Of a stretch of DNA of 64,000 nucleotides, positions 49,201 to 55,290 are shown piece after piece; the stretch's first letter is position 1, and the number at the start of each line of letters is the position of its first letter. The notes beneath the pieces are model-generated. The model saw only the letters and a program-made list of their open reading frames with translations. It was not told the DNA's origin and made no database searches. Origin of the DNA: Pratylenchus scribneri. Its lineage: Eukaryota; Nematoda; Chromadorea; Rhabditida; Pratylenchidae. The translations under genes and the position numbers were made by a program. The DNA lies in NCBI GenBank assembly GCA_030063045.1, contig JAQSEB010000090.1:1054001-1118000 (forward strand), read 5' to 3'.

Positions 49201-51324
49201 CATTGTTGATGGATTAGATGGATTACCCCAAAGACAATATTCCCCATTTTCCTGTTTTTATGTGTTAATCCCCAATGATATTCCCCAAATTATTAACCCA
49301 GTTTTATCGCTTATTGTGTTTATTTCGGATGGAATAAAAGGGCCAGTCTGGCGGCAAAACCGCCAGTCCTAGCCATAAAAGATTTGAGGATGAATTTGGG
49401 GTTGGAGCAATCGCTACAGTTTTTAAGGAGAAACTATCTGGAAACTTTTTGTACATGGCCTTACTTCTAATGTCCTTTTCTGAATATCGTTGAACACCAA
49501 TCTAGGTCGCTTTTGTGTTTGCCCATCATCGGTGCCATCAGTGCTCTTTCGTCTTCGCTGGTGATGTGAATTTTGTGCCGGAGTTGGAGGTGAAATCACA
49601 TTCGACGGCATTGGTTCTGAATTAAATATTTAATGGTACTTCTCTATTAACGAGGGGGAATACACCTTAAAATTTATGCCTCCCTTTTTATATTAAAGAA
49701 ATTTACATAATAGAAGACCGACTCTAAATCGGTTCTTATCTAACTAACCCTAACCCTAAACCATACATACCCCTATCAATCCTACTAAAAAAATAAAACC
49801 CCACCGGCCCTACCCAACTTAGCCCCAACATAATCCCTAAATATGGTTTGCCTAAATCCCAAAAAATGCTTAGGGTAGGATGGGGTAAGGTTACGGTAGA
49901 TCCGAATGGTTTTTGGGTACGGTAGGGTTAGGTTTAGAATTAGGAGTAGTTTAGACTTTTATCGTTTAGAATTGCCTCTCGTATTGTTTTTCAGTCCTTT
50001 AAATATCAGGCGAGGCATAATAACAAATTTTACGGTGCTAAACCCCATTAGAATGCCCCCACCCGTTAATATAGAGAAGTAACTATTTAATTAAAATATT
50101 GTTCTATTAATTTACCTTTGAGCATATCCAAAAAATTCAGGCGAGTATCCAATGGTTGTTGTAGCCAATTGTACATTCTTTTGAACGTTTCTCTTCCCGC
50201 CGATTTGAGGGAATTCCAAGGTTTTGGATTGCGTAAAAGATCCGAAAGTGTTCCCTGAGTGCGGCATAAAATTCGTTCGGCAAATATTGCTTGAGGAATC
50301 GAATGTTGCTAAAAAAAATGGAAAAATAAACATTAAAAATATGGTTAGAAAACCTTCAATTCATATGCAACTCGTTTGCATAAATCCTTTGTGTCAATAT
50401 AAATTTCATCACCAATTTCGGCATTCAATGGGTCATTTTGATCATTAACTAAGAAAAATGTGTTTTCGATTAATTAAGAAAAATGTATTTTTGATTAACT
50501 AAGCAAAATGTGTTTTCGATAAACTAAGTAAAATGTGTTTTCGATTAACTAAGTAAAATGTGTTTTCGATTAACTAAGAAAAATGTGTTTTCCATTAACT
50601 AAGAAAAATGTGTTTTTGATTAACTAATAAAAAATGTGTTTTCGATTAACTAAAAAAATGCGTTTTCGATTAACTAAAAAAATGTGTTTTCGATTAACTA
50701 AAAAAATGTGTTTTCGATTAACTAAAAAAATGAATGTATTTTCGATTAACTAAGAAAAATGTTTTTTCGATTAACTAACAAAAATGTGTTTTCGATTAAC
50801 TAAGTAAAATGTGTTTATAACTAAGAAAAATGTGTTTTCGATTAACTAAGAAAAATGTATTTTCGATTAATTAAGAAAAATGTGTTTTCGATTAATTAAG
50901 AATGTGTTTTCGAATAACTCAATTGCGGAAAATTCATTCCTTAAAATTAATTTTTATCATTTTAATCAAATTTTTTGTAGTATATTACCTGAATCAATTG
51001 AATTATTTGTGTCAATCTTAATTGCATTTTGGGAAGCCAAATGTTGTGCTTCTGGCAGATGAATTTGTTGTGTTGATTTTCGTGAGTCGGATGAGCGTGA
51101 TTCGGATTGTATTTGATGCATTATGTGCTGTTTTCTAGGCATTTGGTGGACAATAAAATGTGTTTTCCGGCTTGGTTGTTGGTGTTGAATATTTGGCGAA
51201 GACTAAATGAATATAATGGAAATAAAAATAATGTTTTAAGTTTTAAACACACCGAATCATTGGAAATTGAAGCAGCGAGTTTAACATTGCTAATAAGTGT
51301 CGGCGGTTTTTCAGCATTTGCCAT
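37228..51324 (-). CDS. ONECUT: ONECUT-family CUT-homeodomain transcription factor, interrupted by a retroelement in an intron
   Basis: Seven exons: 51324-51253, 51202-50989, 50448-50354, 50308-50116, 49616-49465, 38415-38254, 37554-37228. All phases match; 404 residues. Exons 3-4 encode a single CUT domain (EIYIDTKDLCKRVAYELK, then HSIPQAIFAERILCRTQGTL, NPKPW, RETFKRMYNWLQ). Exons 5-6 encode the homeodomain, split after KRPRLVFNDIQKRTLE and resuming AIFKETQHPSREMQ ... STVTNFFMNSRRRSR. One CUT domain plus the FM residues of helix 3 is the ONECUT/HNF6 signature. The protein binds DNA in the nucleus and regulates neuronal and other cell fates in animals. The tail is Ser/Gln-rich. The intron dividing the homeodomain is about 11 kb because an LTR retroelement (39000-49418, opposite strand) lies in it. 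Other introns hold inverted repeats and a minisatellite. Confidence 0.93.
37672..37905. repeat. Palindromic element, CTCGTCAAGACG variant, in the last ONECUT intron
   Basis: Arms: TAGTGGTTTGTTCTAGACCC ... GGGGTCCAGGACAAAGCACTA. Inner words are ATCTCGTCAAGACGTGTCG and TCGACGCGTCTTGACGAGAT. It is a diverged relative of the CGATGCGTCTCGATGAG family, with 'tagtggtt' ends like the copy at 57660. Confidence 0.7.
38757..38826 (-). other. tRNA-like (pseudo-tRNA) sequence
   Basis: On the minus strand there is an A-box-like TAGCTCATTTGTTAAATGC and a B-box-like GTACGAATCCC at tRNA spacing, with a possible CATA/TATG anticodon stem. The acceptor arms do not pair, so it is at best a tRNA pseudogene or tRNA-derived repeat. 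It lies about 175 bp from the retroelement insertion point. Confidence 0.35.
39000..39305 (+). repeat. 5' LTR
   Basis: It begins TGTAATGGAATAG and ends CAATCGCTACA. It contains a sense polyadenylation-type word GGAATAAAAGGG near 39219 and an inverted CTGGCGG/CCGCCAG pair just after it that could form a small hairpin in the RNA. The 81-codon open frame across it is not a gene. Confidence 0.92.
39306..39330 (+). promoter_or_regulatory. Candidate primer-binding site
   Basis: The sequence directly after the 5' LTR reads GTTGGAGGTCTTACACC. A TGG two bases in is where a tRNA 3' CCA would pair. I could not identify the primer tRNA. Confidence 0.35.
39678..40369 (-). CDS. Antisense intron-containing gene inside the retroelement: signal-peptide, single-TM protein
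   Basis: Exons 40369-40307, 40258-40188 and 40137-39678 join in phase through two introns of about 48-50 bp, giving 197 residues. A signal peptide (MKLVIFLIFSIFAFGIA) is followed by a short Cys-containing ectodomain (CGSIATCPTGTKCYRPDE), a linker, one TM segment (SFIIIPFFIAIVCFINVILL) and a cytoplasmic tail rich in Pro, Gln, Arg and Tyr (a PPPLPQQ region, an NVYDNPPNPP motif). An AATAAA lies about 50 bp past the stop. The introns splice only on this strand, so the gene can be carried unspliced in the element's own sense RNA. Family not recognised. It looks like a captured host type I membrane protein. It could instead be a host gene trapped between two LTRs by recombination, but the matching target duplication argues for a single insertion. 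Confidence 0.65.
40971..41225 (-). CDS. Second antisense ORF in the retroelement: small acidic coiled-coil protein
   Basis: The 84-codon minus-strand frame starts at ATG 41225; an in-frame upstream ATG at 41276 would give 101 residues. It has a poly-Ser stretch, then EKTFREVFNSFSEALETKFD continuing as a charged heptad-like helix, and an Ala/Gln-rich end. A TATA-like TATTTAAG lies about 35 bp upstream of ATG 41225, and AATAAA follows the TGA immediately (about 40966). Both flank it in the correct antisense order. No homologue recognised. It lies just upstream of, and opposite to, gag. It could be an accessory regulator or a chance frame. Confidence 0.45.
   Translation of the reverse strand: MSEKGENNSSSSSSSSSPKIPKLAYLSEKTFREVFNSFSEALETKFDSLESRCDELKRTLDSVAAAAQRQAPSTIIVGQPSGDF
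41938..48819 (+). CDS. Retroelement polyprotein in the order Gag - Env-like - PR - RT - RNase H - IN
   Basis: One frame, 2293 residues from the first in-frame ATG (41938). The frame is open upstream to 41635 through a Lys/Asn/Glu-rich stretch without ATG. Parts in order: capsid-like Gag (about 41980-42540); Asn/Gln-rich and RGR/RGG nucleic-acid-binding region without a CCHC knuckle (42600-42996); hydrophobic signal-like segment (43021-43074); Cys-containing, N-glycosylation-rich envelope-like ectodomain with a KKKR basic site near 43815 and a Thr-rich mucin-like stretch (43870-44170); TM segment (45130-45200); aspartic protease with DPG at 45412-45420 in place of the usual D(S/T)G; RT with YMDD (46765-46776); RNase H (about 47190-47560); zinc-binding and DDE integrase (about 47830-48480). 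The sense frame has no stop or frameshift. The Env-like part cannot be placed in a fusion-protein class by eye. Confidence 0.9.
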   Translation: MNVEQEINEIKGRFNELHVNDHLPAIRLEKFKGRMDGRDFNEFLKEFYKMGNMYSWSEKRCCLILPAFLENDAMAAYESLDEAMRKNWKTLVDELAKKLARSEDLALQRRKLIDSRQSANESAMEFAIKIKELVKRAYPASKNYTDEQRESIAIDYFTNGLKPELQDETIRKKPTTLTEAIEIARAEEIILARKKNSQFDNGLSEIKNEIKRMNDKIIEINAVNAISNNQNPNQPNRGFRSWIPFGQNNRGRGWNWPRGRFWLRRNFGQNRQFNQNFDQNVPQNYQNYNQYNNQNNQNFSQNGPQNFQNYGQRNDQQNNNNSQNNFNPNYNNRRGRGGNRGRGRGNRGRGSYSINELSANLMPLTTILCLISLFSLGLAMDYQVCPQPRSGYLLSWPTLQNCENNIDKNEELKSIEMEIFVPRIAPKFIPGFKCVKEITQYFTKRIFKINIDDWSQNITESISEEECWKMAKEGKTLNGTILKKLNEDLWQSETEEISEPYSWFGTDCINSTIYKLEVGTVGSVDGKGMVSRLEEMSRCLPTDGHCEVDNQMIIWPMPNETTFCIYESAGKFKAIMSNEYILVEEIQAAFISANKEISEEAQKCVPENAKLMENEVIISILNENNKKKRAADFTLYFNTSPSSLRTPPRANTTFAWQTWSTTPTSTKTPTTQTSTKRSTTHTSTKRPTTQTGTRTLSTQTSTVRTTTRTTTKWSTIANTYFHTPTTIKTQNTAATITQKSLINKKHEIVISPMEEIKKEQFFNEFFFPTEKIETTVKLNENIYNTPEPPIMAQEFRQENNNINVKSQYLSIKTQNETKELFNKLWNQICRLHNFQTNIVRTILKIDAKEGVRLWLNRNDLTAVHNGQAILVAVCTPVKPKKIFWSNMIGNKCYEYTPVRIENMTMFILPGSNELTLHSPNISCEEKAVPAFQDSKGEWRTEYGVAQVSSANQHLVQMSKQNLIKFRAASIFNSDLHRIATSVSILDAYAKRVNQKVINIPRRTHYTGNNDDSSFFDDIADFAQNAGEFVVNKTEQAVEKIKEQSGIFSWLEWLDPAKWSGILKVFCIIAIIIMAIGGIIYTFPYWLPFAKLIWPKRKNEPKAITVAAINKNDRLRRSEESIHMLNYFPKIYAVKGSSDKSKRAYIDLKVNGKRIKSMIDPGAEISYCRESVARNLNLFINKGDTPMASAANQTAIPFLGSATVKIKFGDIEMTRSLLISKNQFCPAPILIGTDLYDDIRINFRDSFVTIDGITLPLIANINLKKEYKIYVDEKLKLPPHSDNFIMARTKYRFPIEKNFLVTLLTHSYALLLIGKSIVCPGSTQQVPLRLMNTGNKEIAIFANSNIAKLEEIDENFEPKTVFHISSENRPYNEYVNNKKIKIKTEKEDEKWEEFFPNLMYLDNNKLDEIDLTGSVLSENGKNKLFEIIKEYRNAFVKQGEIGNYKGPIEHSIHLMPGSVPTSQRPYRVPMALRDEVERQIKELLEKKIIRPSTSAFCAPIVLVRKKDNSYRMAIDYRRLNNITMPETYIMPLVQDILDLCGSKRMYTTFDFKMGFYQINMNPKDIEKTAFGTFLGLFEFIKLPFGLKGAPSTFMRAMNELRRELTSATFVYMDDVVLASNSEDDHLNDIAQFLRVVVKSGMKLHLGKCKWALKEIKYLGMLISEEGIRPDPKNIETVQKFNEPKTLTELRSFIGAVSYFRKFIKNFAGIMKPLYEATKKEQINWGKEHSIAFKTIIEKLTTAPVLKSPKWGKEFTLETDASSTALGACLLQKDSKGITHPVSFWSRILNKHEKNYHSTELEALAVVEALKNYEAYIEGSGQTIVRTDNSAICQLLKKKEAKGRLAKFQMIIQNFDIKFEHRSGKSNAFCDHVSRYPPNIKEEEKIKLRICEISMMNFDKQTLRKETLNDPILSKILKMIKKEWNMPVEDELKPYLNIKNEINEENGILELNDGRIIIPSSMREMALKILHRAHFGTNKTKLKARQLIFWPNINKDIDDLINCCENCKKYSDNLPKVPLKQWESAEKPWQRIHVDYAGPFMGISFFVMVDAYSKYPFIKIMKVTTSDAKIDFLEEIFSQYGYPLTLVSDNGPQLISENFEKYLVRNGIIHKKSPPYHPQSNGLAERFVRTAKNSIKKMVGEETPTKKKLNEIIRIFLLEYRSTPHSSTGQTPSKLFLKREIRNGLEMILNMEQITKEKIENEKEIQMQNANIKFGNKNVNKKFEIGELIWIKNNGENKWEKGIVLSLIGNAMLEALNEESGKNHRLHFDQVKPRRLSIRRRMAADEDEKEVEEEQ
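48820..49112 (+). other. Retroelement 3' region between pol and the 3' LTR
   Basis: Short C-rich segment with no envelope frame in the usual post-pol position. I do not see a clear polypurine tract directly before the LTR at 49113. Confidence 0.6.
49113..49418 (+). repeat. 3' LTR
   Basis: Same length and, by reading, same sequence as the 5' LTR at 39000-39305. It is followed by target duplication GTTTT. Confidence 0.92.
49634..50082. repeat. Inverted-repeat element in a ONECUT intron
   Basis: Ends: TACTTCTCTATTAACGAGGG and CCCGTTAATATAGAGAAGTA. The arms continue with CCTAACCCTAAACC-type words on the left and GGTAGGGTTAGGTTTAG on the right. It lies in the intron between the CUT and homeodomain exons. 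The CCCTAA-like words are not a telomere array. Confidence 0.7.
50451..50920. repeat. Minisatellite, 25-bp unit, in a ONECUT intron
   Basis: About 18 imperfect copies of GATTAACTAAGAAAAATGTG plus TTTTC fill the intron before the first CUT exon. The array reaches almost to the acceptor at 50449, and that acceptor (TCTTAG on the minus strand) is itself part of the last repeat unit. Confidence 0.9.
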
Positions 51325-52318
51325 TCGTTTAGTTTAAAAATAAGTTTAATTTTTAAATCTAAAAAAACGAAATATATATTTTACTGTCAATTTCTGAAAT
51401 CTTTGACTAAAATAAAAAGTTAATATCAGCTATATAAGCATATATTTATGAAAAATAATTATCATGGAGCATGAATTGCATGAAAATTAAAATAATGTAG
51501 TCTCCACTCAGAAAAATGAAGAAAAAATTAAGCAAATTATTGAAAAACTAACTCCTGCTGCTGTTTGCTTAAGAGGCTAGATAATTTAAAAATATATTTA
51601 ATGAAGACTCTTTCTTATGCATAATTTCAATAAAGGCATCATTTGTTTCGGATGGGAATTGAGAAAATGGCATTTGGCACGGCATCGCATCGGTCATTTG
51701 AAATTGATGAAGGAAGGCAATGTTGAATTGGACAATTTCTTCTACATTTTTAATTTCATTTATGTCAAAGAATTAATGAAAGAATAATTTAATTCAATCA
51801 CAATTGAAGATTAAATTGAATTGTCAAAAAAAACTTTGGGAAATTTGCATGAGGCAAATTGATATATTTCGGCATTTCATCTATAATTCCCATCGGCATT
51901 TTTTGATTGATTTCTGCTTCCCATTCAAATCCAACTTTCATTAATTCATAAAATGAAATGCCCAATTCTACTATATGAATAATAGAATATATTATTTTTT
52001 CAAAAAATTTCAATGATCAATGCTCAATATCATCTTATTATTTAAAATTCCCTTAATCGCATATTGTTAATATTTTTATTTTTGCAATAATCATTTTAGT
52101 ATTTTAGCTATTATATGTATGACATAGGCATTCTTTCCGAAAATGTTTACCAAAAATATAAATAAAATTAAATGTATGAAAAGGATTAATATATTTTTAA
52201 ATTATTAAGCAAATTCAGTTTTTATTTTAAAATACAATTTTAATCTTAATTTCTTAATAGAATTGTAGTCATTTTAGATCAATAAAAGTCAAATTTATAG
52301 TACTCAAACTTCGATTAA
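51325..52318. other. Upstream region of ONECUT and start of segmental duplication copy 2
   Basis: 51325-51650 should hold the ONECUT promoter. From about 51660 the sequence is the second copy of the segment at 35150 (TTGAATTGGACAATTTCTTC; GGCAAATTGATATATTTCGG). No separate gene seen. Confidence 0.5.
52277..52290 (+). promoter_or_regulatory. Shared ATCAATAAAAG promoter-like motif (member C)
   Basis: GATCAATAAAAGTC lies 41 bp upstream of the ATG at 52319, at the same distance as in member B. Confidence 0.45.
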
Positions 52319-52624
52319 ATGTTGCGAATGAGAATTCGTTGCAGAAACTGTGGCTTTTATTGTGCGTTTACGAATTTTATAATTTTATATTTGATCCTTA
52401 ATTTTCATTCAGTTACAAAAAATGATCGAATTTATAATGCTTGCAACATATTTGGAACCAGTATTATTATTGGAACGGCTTTGGCCGCTTCTCTCACTTT
52501 GGTTTGCCCAACTCCACTATTCGGTGTCGCCCTTGTTGTCAGTGGTTTGCTGTCCTTGGTTTCCATTCATGACTTTATGAACAACAAAAAAGGTTGCCTA
52601 AATTGTGGATTCGTCGATAGCTGA
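52319..52624 (+). CDS. Small CxxC/two-TM/CxxC membrane protein (member C)
   Basis: Exons 52319-52361 and 52413-52624; 84 residues. Close paralogue of member B: same start MLRMRIRC, CRNCGFY, TKNDRIYNAC, hydrophobic IFGTSIIIGTALAASLTLV and FGVALVVSGLLSLVSI, MNNKKG, then CLNCGFVDS. It differs from B at the end. CPxC has become CLNC, and TGA falls at the site where B has GVD and the last intron, so this copy lost the C-terminal few residues. The old last-exon acceptor (CAGTTATGAG near 52755) is still recognisable downstream. Probably still translatable. Confidence 0.65.
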   Translation: MLRMRIRCRNCGFYCAFTNFIILYLILNFHSVTKNDRIYNACNIFGTSIIIGTALAASLTLVCPTPLFGVALVVSGLLSLVSIHDFMNNKKGCLNCGFVDS

Positions 52625-53279
52625 ATATGGTATGCGATTTAAATTTTCTGATGAGAATTTATAAAAATTTTAAATCCAGAAATTTTTTCCAAAAATATTT
52701 AAAAATTATGAAATATATTATTTATTTTGTTAGTTTTAATTTATACTAATTTCAGTTATGAGATGTGCCCAATTTTCGATGCTCAATCAATGAATTTGGA
52801 GTTTGGACATTATAAATTAGATGATCTTATTTGATTTTGTTAGTAAATTCTTCAAAATACTTATTTGGGAATTTGTGATTGAATAAATTTAAATATTTGA
52901 ACATTTTATTTTTATAATTTAATCAGCATTTTTATTTGATTTTTTTCCTTTTTAAATTATAAAAAGAATCTAAAATTGTTCGATGACCCCTCATAAAATC
53001 ATGAATGATTATGTAATATTCTTCAATAAAAATGCAATGCCCAAAGTCCATCACCATCATTCCAATAATTTTAAGCTCAAGGGCCAATTGTTATCTACTC
53101 TAATTTTGTAATATCTCTACCAATTAAAAAATGGTAGAATGAAGGAAATTGCCTTCAACTTTTCATAAAATTATTATATATTATCATAGAATTCAATTCA
53201 ACCTTTTTAAAAACATCAAAATAAAATTTTTTTACCTATATTACATCAATAAAAAGTGTCTAATCTAAAGCCAAACAAA
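52625..53279. other. Spacer between members C and D
   Basis: It is made of the 3' part of the segmental duplication and AT-rich spacer. An ATCAATAAAAAG promoter-like word at 53245-53256 precedes member D. Confidence 0.45.
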
Positions 53280-54064
53280 ATGGTGAGAATTCGATGCACA
53301 AATTGCAGTCATTATTGTAAGTTTTTGCATTTATAAAATACATTCATTAAATTTTAATTTTCATTCAGATACGAAAGAAGAACCAATGAGTGTTTGCACC
53401 ATCATTATAGGCACATTAATATTCCTGAGTTTTGGCGCTGCTTTTTGTGCTCCTTATTTTTTACTTACAAATTGGTTAACCTTTTACTTTCTGCTCTTCG
53501 GTGGCATGCTAATTTTCTGTGGTGTTTTAATGGCACCAAGCGCATTAATTTCGAATTGCAAAATCTGTATGAAGCAATGGAGCTGCCCCAATTGTGATTT
53601 CACCCCTGGCGTGGATGTGGTGAGTGTTTAAATTTTCTAGTTATTTAATTATAAAAAAAGGGATTATGATAAATATAAATTCCAAGATTGAAACTAGAGA
53701 CCGGCAAGGAATCCGGATCCGTACAAATTCATATGGATCCGTAGTCCGGAATCCTTATATATTTTTCAAATCCGTATGGACCAATCCGTGCGGAATCCGT
53801 ATAATCGTACGATTAGTCCGGAATCCATATGGATCCGTGAATTTTTCCAATCCGTAATCCGGTTCGGACGATTTTCAATTCGGTGGTCTCCTCTAAATGA
53901 AATCATAAATAAATAATGAAAATTATAATTTATCACTATAAAATAAAAATATGTTTCTTTTTAATAAAAAATATTAGTGCAATTTTGAATTGAATTTAAT
54001 AAAAAAATTAATTTTTATTCAATTTTATTTCCATTATTTAATTTTAAATTTAATTCAGCTATGA
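53280..54064 (+). CDS. Small CxxC/two-TM/CPxC membrane protein (member D)
   Basis: Exons 53280-53316, 53369-53619 and 54059-54064; 97 residues. The N-terminus MVRIRCTNCSHY ends exon 1 in phase 1. Exon 2 begins YTKEEPMSVC, has two hydrophobic stretches (IIIGTLIFLSFGAAF; FYFLLFGGMLIFCGVLMAP), a CKIC pair, and the terminal knuckle WSCPNCDFTPGVDV. The last exon gives one residue and TGA. It is more diverged from B and C than they are from each other and closer to member E at the C-terminus (CDFTPG/CGFTPG). Confidence 0.65.
53697..53895. repeat. Inverted-repeat element of GGATCCGTA-like words
   Basis: Ends GAGACCGGC and GGTGGTCTC are inverted. The interior repeats AATCCGGATCCGT, ATATGGATCCGT, AGTCCGGAATCC on one strand. 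It lies in the last intron of member D. Same design as 12308-12512. Confidence 0.6.
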
Positions 54065-54369
54065 GTGCCAGTTTCTAATGTTCCATTAATGAAGTCTGAA
54101 AGAAGTAAAGAAAATGATGAATGATGAATGAATGATATTATTTTTTTTAGCTAAATTCCTGTTATAATAATTATAAATATTAGAATAGATGAAATGTCAA
54201 ATATAGGGTAATAGATATTGCTGAATACGATGGTGATAATGGTTTTGCATTTGGTTGAAATCATACGCAGCTGGGCCCTAAATTATGGCCAAGTTTGAGG
54301 ATGCTGTATTTTAATTTTGGCTAAAATGAGTACGCCCGAGCTAGTATTAATCAGGTATGGGTTCGTGGC

Positions 54370-54595
54370 CCAAAAAAATTTTTCGAAACCGAAAAACGAA
54401 ATTTCGAAGGATAAAAAATTTTTCGAAAACGAAAAATAAAATTTCGGAGGATAAAAAATTTCTCGAAACCGAAAAACGAAATTTCGAAGGATAAAAAATT
54501 TTTCGAAACCCAAAAACAAAATTTCGGAGGATCAATAAATTTTTCGAAACCGAAAAATGAAATTTCGATGGGCCAAAAATTATCGAAAATCGACA
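54370..54595. repeat. Tandem repeat, about 42-bp unit
   Basis: Five to six copies of CGAAAAACGAAATTTCG plus AAGGATAAAAAATTTTT with few changes. The unit itself contains the palindrome CGAAATTTCG. Confidence 0.85.
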
Positions 54596-54771
54596 TCGAA
54601 ACGAAAAAATTGTAACATCGAACCCATCCCTGGTATTCATATAAAGAAGAGGAAGATAAAAAATTTAATTCGGAAAAGAACAGTTTAGATAGAAATAAAA
54701 ATCTTATATACAAGCCCCGGAATATTTTAATATTTTATATTTTATTTTTAATAAAACCATCAAATGTATTA

Positions 54772-55137
54772 CGACACTTGCGGACCCGACACTTGCGGAC
54801 GAAATGGTCTGGTGCCGAAGATGGTAAAGCTGGAGTGTCATTGTTTATAGCATTTTATTAGGCTTAAAATTAGCTATAAAATGACATCAAAAGCATTGCC
54901 CAATGTTGAATATTCACCGAGTTATATGGCCAAAAAACAGAGAAAAACACAATTTTAATTAAACTAACGGTTTTTTGGCCTTAACTCGGTGAATACTCAA
55001 ATCTGGTAAATGCTTTTGATGACATTTTGTAGCTAATTTTATGCCTTATAATATGCCATAAACAATTCAACAATAGCTTTACCACCATTGGCGCCAGACC
55101 GTTTCGTCCGGAAGTGTCGGGTCCTCAAGTGTCAGCC
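54772..55137. repeat. Palindromic element, CACTTGCGGAC family
   Basis: The left end is GACACTTGCGGACCCGACAC and the right end the inverse (GTGTCGGGTCCTCAAGTGTC). Arms share GGTGAATATTC / CGGTGAATACTC, GCATTTTATTAGG-type and TAGCTATAAAATGACATCAA words. A diverged second copy is at 58976-59315. Confidence 0.8.
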
Positions 55138-55290
55138 AACCAAATCAAATGCTAATAAATTTGAATCCGAGAGATAAATATATTTGTCATGGCATTTAAT
55201 AATAATAATAATAAATTTAACTTCTAAAATTATAAAAATATTTTATCGACAATTTCAGATGTAAACAAAAATTAAATGAAGAAAAAATAA

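Larger units (their letters stand above)
38995..49423 (+). mobile_element. LTR retroelement with Gag-Env-Pol polyprotein and antisense cargo genes
   Basis: The body is 39000-49418 (10,419 bp), flanked by the 5-bp target duplication GTTTT at 38995-38999 and 49419-49423. The LTRs (39000-39305 and 49113-49418) are 306 bp each, start TG and end CA. By eye they have no differences, so insertion was very recent. A single sense frame at 41938-48819 encodes the polyprotein. Two probable genes run antisense between the 5' LTR and gag. RT/RNase H/integrase order and a YMDD RT place it with Ty3/gypsy-type (Metaviridae) elements. It sits in the ONECUT intron in opposite orientation to that gene. Confidence 0.93.
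51660..52930. repeat. Segmental duplication, copy 2
   Basis: Collinear with 35150-36830 including the gene, its promoter word and 3' region, but without the inverted-repeat element. A shorter inverted relative of the upstream part is at about 60300-60500. Confidence 0.75.
54065..55290. other. Spacer with tandem and inverted repeats
   Basis: It contains the array at 54370-54595 and the palindromic element at 54772-55137. No gene seen; minus-strand frames of 78-120 codons here only translate the array. Confidence 0.5.

Noticed and set aside
49740..49960. Telomere-like CCCTAA / TTAGGG words
   Set aside because: Only a few irregular copies in both orientations, within the arms of an inverted-repeat element. 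Not a telomeric array.
50451..50920. CRISPR-like array of regular repeats
   Set aside because: Units are directly adjacent imperfect copies with no unique spacers, in a eukaryotic intron. It is a minisatellite. The same applies to 7880-8250 and 54370-54595.
54283..54713. Minus-strand ORFs of 78-120 codons, Phe-rich
   Set aside because: Three overlapping frames translating the 42-bp array; none has independent coding evidence.
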